A stretch of DNA of 64,000 nt, from assembly GCF_007004765.1 (NCBI RefSeq), contig NZ_VIKR01000003.1, positions 62,001 to 126,000 of the forward strand, read 5' to 3'. A program made the translations under genes and the position numbers. Below are positions 58,985-64,000 of the stretch, piece by piece. Numbering within the stretch: the stretch's first letter is position 1; every line of letters begins with the position of its first letter. The notes under the pieces were generated by a model. The model was given only the letters and a program-made list of their open reading frames with translations. It was not told where the DNA came from and searched no databases. This DNA is from Aliikangiella marina (lineage in GTDB: Bacteria > Pseudomonadota > Gammaproteobacteria > Enterobacterales > Kangiellaceae).

Positions 58985-61297
58985 CTACTTTTTTCCTTTG
59001 AGTGCATCAGCTAACGCCATACCAAATGCAGAATTAGACGGCTTTTGAGGTTTGCTCGGGCGGTTTCTCGCTGTTTGTCGCTGGGGACGATCGCTACTAG
59101 AAGGACCCTTAGCCGCGGACTCGGGATTGGGACCGACCATCGATAAACTAATTCGTTTACGTTTGATATCAATATCAGTGACATGAACTTTGACGATATC
59201 ACCGGTTTTAACAACTTCTCTCGGATTTGAAATAAATCGATCGCTCATCACCGAGATGTGAACTAAGCCATCTTGATGGACACCGATATCGACAAATGCA
59301 CCAAAGTCAGTGACATTGGTTACGCTCCCCTCTAGCGCCATACCCGGACTGAGGTCAGCAATCTTCTCAACACCTTCCTTAAACTTGGCTGCTTTGAAAT
59401 CTCCGCGTGGATCGCGTCCTGGTTTTTCCAATTCAGAAAGAATGTCATTAATGGTCGGTAAACCGAATTTCTCTTCGACAAAGTCAGTGGCTTTTAGCTG
59501 AGCGAGCTCGGTTTTGTTACCCATGACGCCATCGATGCTCGAGTCGAGCTTGGCGAGCATTTTTTCGACGATTTGATAAGTTTCGGGGTGTACCCCTGAG
59601 CGATCCAAGGCATTGTCGCCATCAGTAATCCGTAAGAAGCCTGCGGCTTGTTCGAAGGCTTTAGGACCGAGGCGCTCAACTTGGGTAAGCTGCTTGCGAT
59701 TGGCGAAGCGTCCATTAGACTCTCGATAACGAATGATATTCTGGGCGAGCGTTTTATTCAGTCCGGATACATAGGTCAATAATGGCGCAGAAGCGGTATT
59801 CAGGTCAACACCGACGGAATTAACACAGTCTTCAACCACGCTCGCGAGCGACTTGCTTAATTGGCTTTGGCTGACATCATGTTGATATTGGCCAACACCA
59901 ATTGCTTTGGGTTCAATTTTTACCAGTTCCGCAAGCGGATCTTGCAAACGTCTGGCGATTGAAACCGCGCCGCGATAGCTTACGTCCAAATCCGGGAACT
60001 CTTCAGAAGCCAGCTTTGATGCTGAATAAACGGAGGCGCCAGCTTCATTCACGACGATTTTTTGCAATCCTAAATCGCTGTGTTTTTTCATGACTTCTGC
60101 AACGAGTTTGTCTGTTTCTCGAGAAGCGGTTCCGTTGCCAATACTCACCAATTTAACTTTGTGTAATTGGCACATCGTTGCCAGTTTAGCAATTGACTGA
60201 TCCCACTGATTTTGCGGTGCATGTGGGAAAATCGTGGATTGGGTCAGTAATTTACCCGTATCATCCACAACCACTGCTTTAACGCCGGTTCTCAGGCCCG
60301 GATCCAAGCCCATAGTCGCGTATTTACCTGCGGGTGCAGCCATAAGCAAGTCCCTTAAATTAGAAGCAAAAACGCCAATTGCTTGTGATTCAGCTTCTTC
60401 CCTTAATTTACCGAGTAGCTCTGTTTCAAAGAAGTTGTGAAGCTTAACTCTCCAAGTCCAAAGCACAACGGTATCAAGCCACGCATCAGCTGGACGACCT
60501 TGCTGGCTAATATTTGCGTGTTTTGCGATCAAGTATTGGGCATGGTTGGTTGCTTTGTCATCTTTAAGAATATTGGCATCGACGACCAACTCGAGTGATA
60601 AAACACCCTCGTTGCGGCCTCGGAAAAGTGCGAGTGCGCGATGTGAAGGGATTTTGTCGAGTTTTTCCGAGTATTCAAAATAATCACTGAACTTATGGCC
60701 AGAATCTTCTTTACCACTGACTACGGTCGAACGTACGTGGGCGTTTTCTTGTAAATAACTGCGAATCGCAGAGAGTAAAACCGCATCTTCAGCAAATTTT
60801 TCCATCAGAATTTGTTTGGCACCATCCAACGCCGCTTTGCTGTCATTAATTGCTTTATCGGCATTTAAAAACTCATTTGCAATGGTTTCTGGGGTCAAGC
60901 TTGGGTCTTCGAGAAGCTTTAATGCAAGAGGCTCTAGTCCTGCTTCTCTGGCGATCTGCGCTTTAGTTCGTCGCTTCGGCTTGTAGGGCAAGTAAAGATC
61001 TTCAAGTTCGCTTTTCGTCTCTGCATTTTCAATGCTCGTCTTGAGTTCAGGAGTCAGTTTTTCTTGTTCTTCGATACTTTTTAAAATGACCTGCCGTCTA
61101 TCTTCTAACTCGCGCAAGTATCCCAGCCTTTCTTCCAGGTCACGTAATTGGGAGTCATCGAGACCACCCGTGACTTCTTTTCGGTATCGGGCAATAAAAG
61201 GTACGGTTGCACCCTCATCGAGTAGGCTTATTGCAGCACTTACCTGCTGTTGTTTGACAGAAAGTTCTTGGGCAATTTGGTCGGCAATATTGAGCAT
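58985..61297 (-). CDS. tex: Tex-family RNA-binding protein
   Basis: A 770-residue nucleic-acid binding protein. Order: N-terminal helical Tex domain ([30 protein letters not shown]), YqgF/RNase H-like core ([17 protein letters not shown]), helix-hairpin-helix region ([22 protein letters not shown]), and a C-terminal S1 domain ([26 protein letters not shown]) with a basic tail. Tex proteins influence transcription and RNA metabolism. AGGAA precedes the ATG. It is divergent from ompR. Confidence 0.94.
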   Translation of the reverse strand: MLNIADQIAQELSVKQQQVSAAISLLDEGATVPFIARYRKEVTGGLDDSQLRDLEERLGYLRELEDRRQVILKSIEEQEKLTPELKTSIENAETKSELEDLYLPYKPKRRTKAQIAREAGLEPLALKLLEDPSLTPETIANEFLNADKAINDSKAALDGAKQILMEKFAEDAVLLSAIRSYLQENAHVRSTVVSGKEDSGHKFSDYFEYSEKLDKIPSHRALALFRGRNEGVLSLELVVDANILKDDKATNHAQYLIAKHANISQQGRPADAWLDTVVLWTWRVKLHNFFETELLGKLREEAESQAIGVFASNLRDLLMAAPAGKYATMGLDPGLRTGVKAVVVDDTGKLLTQSTIFPHAPQNQWDQSIAKLATMCQLHKVKLVSIGNGTASRETDKLVAEVMKKHSDLGLQKIVVNEAGASVYSASKLASEEFPDLDVSYRGAVSIARRLQDPLAELVKIEPKAIGVGQYQHDVSQSQLSKSLASVVEDCVNSVGVDLNTASAPLLTYVSGLNKTLAQNIIRYRESNGRFANRKQLTQVERLGPKAFEQAAGFLRITDGDNALDRSGVHPETYQIVEKMLAKLDSSIDGVMGNKTELAQLKATDFVEEKFGLPTINDILSELEKPGRDPRGDFKAAKFKEGVEKIADLSPGMALEGSVTNVTDFGAFVDIGVHQDGLVHISVMSDRFISNPREVVKTGDIVKVHVTDIDIKRKRISLSMVGPNPESAAKGPSSSDRPQRQTARNRPSKPQKPSNSAFGMALADALKGKK

Positions 61298-61802
61298 ATG
61301 TGTTCCTAAAAAGCTGCTAAATAAATAATTTCTTGCTAGAGAGTCTGGCTATGTTGGCTTGTAAATTTGGTTAGGCTTGCATTCGGCTGCATTGAGCAAC
61401 ATAGTTTCAAACCAACTTATAAGCGGTTAAATATTGTGGTCCTTGAGGTTTGGATTGGTATTACCTGTACAAACAAATATTGTTTATTTGTAACGCCGGT
61501 TTTATGACCAGGTTGCTAGTCAAGTTAACGGACTGGCGATTATAAACAAATCATCAAGATTTTCAGTATTAAATCGCTATAAAATTCGAGAAAAATATTC
61601 TTAAGTGAACGATATCTCACTATAGAAAGTACGCTATAACTGGCTTATAGGTTATACTCTGTAACAATTGGTGCTTAAAAAGTCTTTGCCATTCAAATGG
61701 TTAATCGGTCAGAATAATCTAGACTGAGCGTGAAACTTGGCCAAAGCATGGCAAATTAGTCGCTAGTCGAAGAAAAAATGAACAGGCGTAGAGGGGATAC
61801 GG
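61298..61802. other. 505-bp intergenic region between tex and ompR
   Basis: No gene visible. It contains an inverted repeat ACAAACAAA-TATTG-TTTATTTGT (61469-61491, 8 of 9 arm pairs) without a T-run, which could be a regulator site, and a -10-like TATACT at 61653-61658. Otherwise AT-rich with repeated CTATA-like words (61630-61660). Confidence 0.35.
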
Positions 61803-62522
61803 ATGAGTGAAGAAACGCAAAAAATACTCGTAGTTGATGATGACTTGCGTTTGCGCAGTTTATTAGAACGGTACTTTAAAGAACAAGGGTTCATCGTTAA
61901 AGCTGCGGCCGATTCAGAGCAAATGGATCGATTTCTTGAAAGGGAAAACTATCATTTGATGGTATTGGACTTAATGCTTCCTGGTGAAGATGGGCTATCT
62001 ATTTGTCGTCGCTTACGGAGCGATGAAAACAGTATTCCAATTATCATGCTCACCGCAAAAGGAGATGATGTCGATCGTATCATCGGACTTGAGTTGGGGG
62101 CGGATGATTATTTAGCCAAACCGTTTAATCCACGTGAACTATTGGCTCGAGTTAAGGCTGTTTTAAGACGCAAAACAACCGAGCTTCCAGGTGCGCCAAG
62201 TGGTGAGGAAAAGGTCATTGAGTTTGGTCAGTTTAAGCTCAATTTAGCAACCCGAGAAATGACCAAAAACGGCGAACAGCTTACCTTAACCAGTGGAGAG
62301 TTCGCCGTGTTGAAATCTTTGGTGACCAATCCACGGCAACCATTGTCGAGAGACAAATTAATGAATCTTGCGCGCGGACGCGATTACAGTGCTTTAGAGC
62401 GCAGTATTGATGTCCAAGTATCACGATTGAGACGCATGATAGAGGACGACCCAGCTAAACCTCGTTATCTCCAAACGGTTTGGGGTATCGGCTATGTGTT
62501 TGTTCCAGACAGTGATGATTAA
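61803..62522 (+). CDS. ompR: Response regulator OmpR
   Basis: A 239-residue winged-helix response regulator. Receiver with the acidic pair in VVDDD, phospho-acceptor Asp in MVLDLMLPGEDG and Lys in DDYLAKPFNP; the DNA-binding part contains LTSGEFAVLKSLVTNPRQPLSRDKL, RGRDYSALERSIDVQVSRLRR and TVWGIGYVFVPD. These are OmpR-specific stretches. It controls envelope genes under osmotic or acid stress. Normally envZ follows at once; here a terminator ends the transcript 25 bp after the stop. GAGGGG precedes the ATG. Confidence 0.93.
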   Translation: MSEETQKILVVDDDLRLRSLLERYFKEQGFIVKAAADSEQMDRFLERENYHLMVLDLMLPGEDGLSICRRLRSDENSIPIIMLTAKGDDVDRIIGLELGADDYLAKPFNPRELLARVKAVLRRKTTELPGAPSGEEKVIEFGQFKLNLATREMTKNGEQLTLTSGEFAVLKSLVTNPRQPLSRDKLMNLARGRDYSALERSIDVQVSRLRRMIEDDPAKPRYLQTVWGIGYVFVPDSDD

Positions 62523-62547
62523 CCGAGAGTTAGCCTATAGAAGAACT

Positions 62548-62573
62548 AAAAAGCCCGCGAATGCGGGCTTTTT
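62548..62573. terminator. Terminator after ompR
   Basis: AAGCCCGC (62551-62558), loop GAAT, GCGGGCTT (62563-62570), with T residues after and A residues before; usable on both strands (ompR and the small minus-strand gene ending at 62612). Confidence 0.9.
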
Positions 62574-62611
62574 CATGTTTTTAAGCTGATTGTGATTCTT
62601 GGTTTGAGCGA

Positions 62612-62848
62612 TTAAGCTGTGATAAAAAATCCTATCGAAAAAATGATGCTAATCCCAACCACCAAGCGAGTCATTAATACAGCTTTGTTTTGTTGTTGAT
62701 TGAGCGACTGTTTAAATCTCGAATACTCGTCGTTGACCGGTGAGCTACAATGATGGCAATGGGTTTGCTCTTCATTGATGGTGTTGTGACAGTGATAACA
62801 CTGTGCTTCTTGTTTCATGAATCGATCGACAAAACTAACTGCTTGCAT
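62612..62848 (-). CDS. Small zinc-ribbon membrane protein
   Basis: A 78-residue protein I cannot assign. Two CxxC-type pairs (CYHCHNT and CHHCSSP) form a probable zinc ribbon near residues 17-37; a single membrane helix ends the protein (LMTRLVVGISIIFSIGFFIT). It would sit with the ribbon in the cytoplasm. GAGGTAGG before the ATG supports translation. Confidence 0.6.
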   Translation of the reverse strand: MQAVSFVDRFMKQEAQCYHCHNTINEEQTHCHHCSSPVNDEYSRFKQSLNQQQNKAVLMTRLVVGISIIFSIGFFITA

Positions 62849-63017
62849 AACGCCTACCTCTTGTTAATGGCCCATGCTCATTTTTGATATTTCATGGACT
62901 TATCCCGTCGATTAAGTATAAGGAAAGTTGATTGTTTTCTGTACAGCTAAAGTGCCAAACTGCGCACAGTCTGGAACGAAATCATTAAAGTTTTTCCGGT
63001 GAGCAAGTTTTGGACGT

Positions 63018-63449
63018 TTAAACCTCTTCTTCTTCCCCGTCGATAATGAAACCAATTCGGCGCTTGGGGGTTTCTTTTTCGACCTTTTTCACAAAGCAGA
63101 GTAATTGGACGGTTGATTGATGTGCCAGCAACATACAAGGGCTGCCATTCATATTGCCTTCGATTCGAATGCCATGAAAGCTTTCTTGCGCAAGTCTTTC
63201 AACATTTATTTGGATGCCACCGTACATAACCGCTAAAATTGCTGGCTCTTCGTCTTCTGGCAGTTGCTCGCGCCATTGAATAATCGTATCTGCGAGTCGC
63301 CGCATTAACATTCCCGCCGACTGGTATTCATTGGCTTCGCGCAGCCCCGGATCTTTTTTAGGAACGTGCAGCATAGGCAAAGGACGTTGTTGCACCACAT
63401 GTTTTTTCAGGATTTGTTGAGTATTCTCATATTCGGTATCGATTGCCAT
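63018..63449 (-). CDS. Conserved hypothetical soluble protein
   Basis: A 143-residue protein I do not recognise. It has no signal or membrane segment. The centre (PAILAVMYGGIQINVERLAQESFHGIRIEG) looks like alternating strands, followed by PCMLLAHQSTVQLLCFVKKV and an acidic end (GEEEEV). GAGGAG about 8 nt before the ATG is a good ribosome-binding site. The gene lies between the zinc-ribbon protein and the isomerase-like gene on the same strand. Confidence 0.6.
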   Translation of the reverse strand: MAIDTEYENTQQILKKHVVQQRPLPMLHVPKKDPGLREANEYQSAGMLMRRLADTIIQWREQLPEDEEPAILAVMYGGIQINVERLAQESFHGIRIEGNMNGSPCMLLAHQSTVQLLCFVKKVEKETPKRRIGFIIDGEEEEV

Positions 63450-63543
63450 GAGCCAAACTCCTCGTTGATTAAAATGTTAACTGAATCGGATTTAACAGCA
63501 TCCTAGCGTGTTCCTCTCGAAATGAGAAACTCGCCGCACCAAG

Positions 63544-64000
63544 CTACCTTTTACGTTGGATACCTTCGGGGAGATTTTTGAGTCGTTGCATCTCAGGAGA
63601 CTCGAAAAATTGTTTGCTCTGTAGGTAATCCAACAACATGTCAAACGCATCAAGTCCCCAAAACATCATTTTATTGGTATCTTGAGTGACAAAACTTGGT
63701 ACACCAAAGACTTGCTCGGCGGCCGCTTGTTCAGTGTTTGTTCGGAGTCGCTCCTTAACATTGGTATTTGCTGCTGCTGATTGAATGTTCTTGAGCGGGA
63801 GGTTTGCTGCTAAATAACTTTCAGCTTCGCGAGAATTAAGATCCATACCTTCCTGCCAAATAACATTAAAAATTGTTTCGATAGCACTGGGGTCGTTTTC
63901 ACAGGCGATGGCGAGGCGCAGTCCGAGTAGCGAATTAAAGGGATGGTTGGGTGGCATCTTGAAGGAAATATTCAGTTGATGAGCTCGCCAATGACAGTGT
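63544..64000 (-). CDS. 2-hydroxychromene-2-carboxylate isomerase/DsbA-family protein, 5' end outside the window
   Basis: C-terminal part of a thioredoxin-fold (HCCA isomerase, kappa-class GST-like) protein. The frame stays open from 63957 up to the window edge (ending in HWRAHQLNISFKMPPNHP), so the start lies beyond 64000. Family stretches are FKMPPNHPFNSLLGLRLAIA and EQVFGVPSFVTQDTNKMMFWGLDAFDML. The family isomerises hydroxychromene carboxylates in aromatic degradation, or acts as glutathione-dependent oxidoreductase; no aromatic pathway genes are next to it. Confidence 0.82.
   Translation of the reverse strand, partial: HCHWRAHQLNISFKMPPNHPFNSLLGLRLAIACENDPSAIETIFNVIWQEGMDLNSREAESYLAANLPLKNIQSAAANTNVKERLRTNTEQAAAEQVFGVPSFVTQDTNKMMFWGLDAFDMLLDYLQSKQFFESPEMQRLKNLPEGIQRKR

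Overview
The window is chromosomal DNA of a marine-type gammaproteobacterium of low to middle GC (judged by eye, not counted). The housekeeping genes (engB next to a cytochrome c4 and a DsbA, bamE opposite fur, rsd, dsbB, tex, ompR, aroQ-accB-accC, glnA) are of gammaproteobacterial type. The overall mix resembles Oceanospirillales, Alteromonadales or Kangiellaceae, but I cannot name a genus. I see no rRNA, tRNA, CRISPR array, prophage or insertion sequence.

Layout. 0.2-3.3 kb: a SMI1/KNR4-type protein and an arsenate-resistance operon (arsR, GAPDH, arsJ) behind a 16-bp repeat operator. 3.4-9.5 kb: engB, cytochrome c4, DsbA-like protein, EEP nuclease/phosphatase, a diguanylate cyclase and an odd YyaL-like protein. 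9.6-15.4 kb: acyl-CoA synthetase, SCP2-type thiolase, a CrbR/ErdR-like response regulator and a CoA hydrolase/transferase. 15.7-20.3 kb: a secreted astacin-like protease behind a perfect FNR-type box, and a periplasmic-sensor GGDEF-EAL protein. 20.5-23.4 kb: a beta-1,3-glucan (laminarin-type) island with two GH17 enzymes and a free-standing ExoP C-terminal-type domain protein, with two matching LacI-type operator/promoters. 23.5-36.5 kb: a poly-3-hydroxybutyrate (PHB) utilisation locus. 36.5-41.3 kb: acetyltransferase, M20 amidohydrolase, small conserved proteins and a zntR-metal permease operon. 41.5-64 kb: mostly core genes, including glnA with a recognisable sigma-54/NtrC promoter.

The most interesting content is the PHB locus. 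It encodes a lipoprotein PHB depolymerase, a TonB-dependent receptor, a secreted 3HB-oligomer hydrolase, a GntP-family permease and 3-hydroxybutyrate dehydrogenase, which together make an outside-to-inside route like a polysaccharide utilisation locus but for a polyester. The synthetase, thiolase and CoA transferase at 9.6-15.4 kb could complete the path to acetyl-CoA. The 8-bp palindrome TAGTACTA lies in the intergenic region before the synthetase, before the CrbR-like regulator, between permease and receptor, and between oligomer hydrolase and dehydrogenase, at strikingly constant distances from the start codons. This suggests one regulon, perhaps run by the CrbS/CrbR-like two-component system encoded here. 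The CrbS-like sensor gene is split by an in-frame TAG exactly between its SLC5 transporter part and its kinase part. A second pair of ORFs (46.7-47.6 kb) is likewise separated only by an in-frame TAA.
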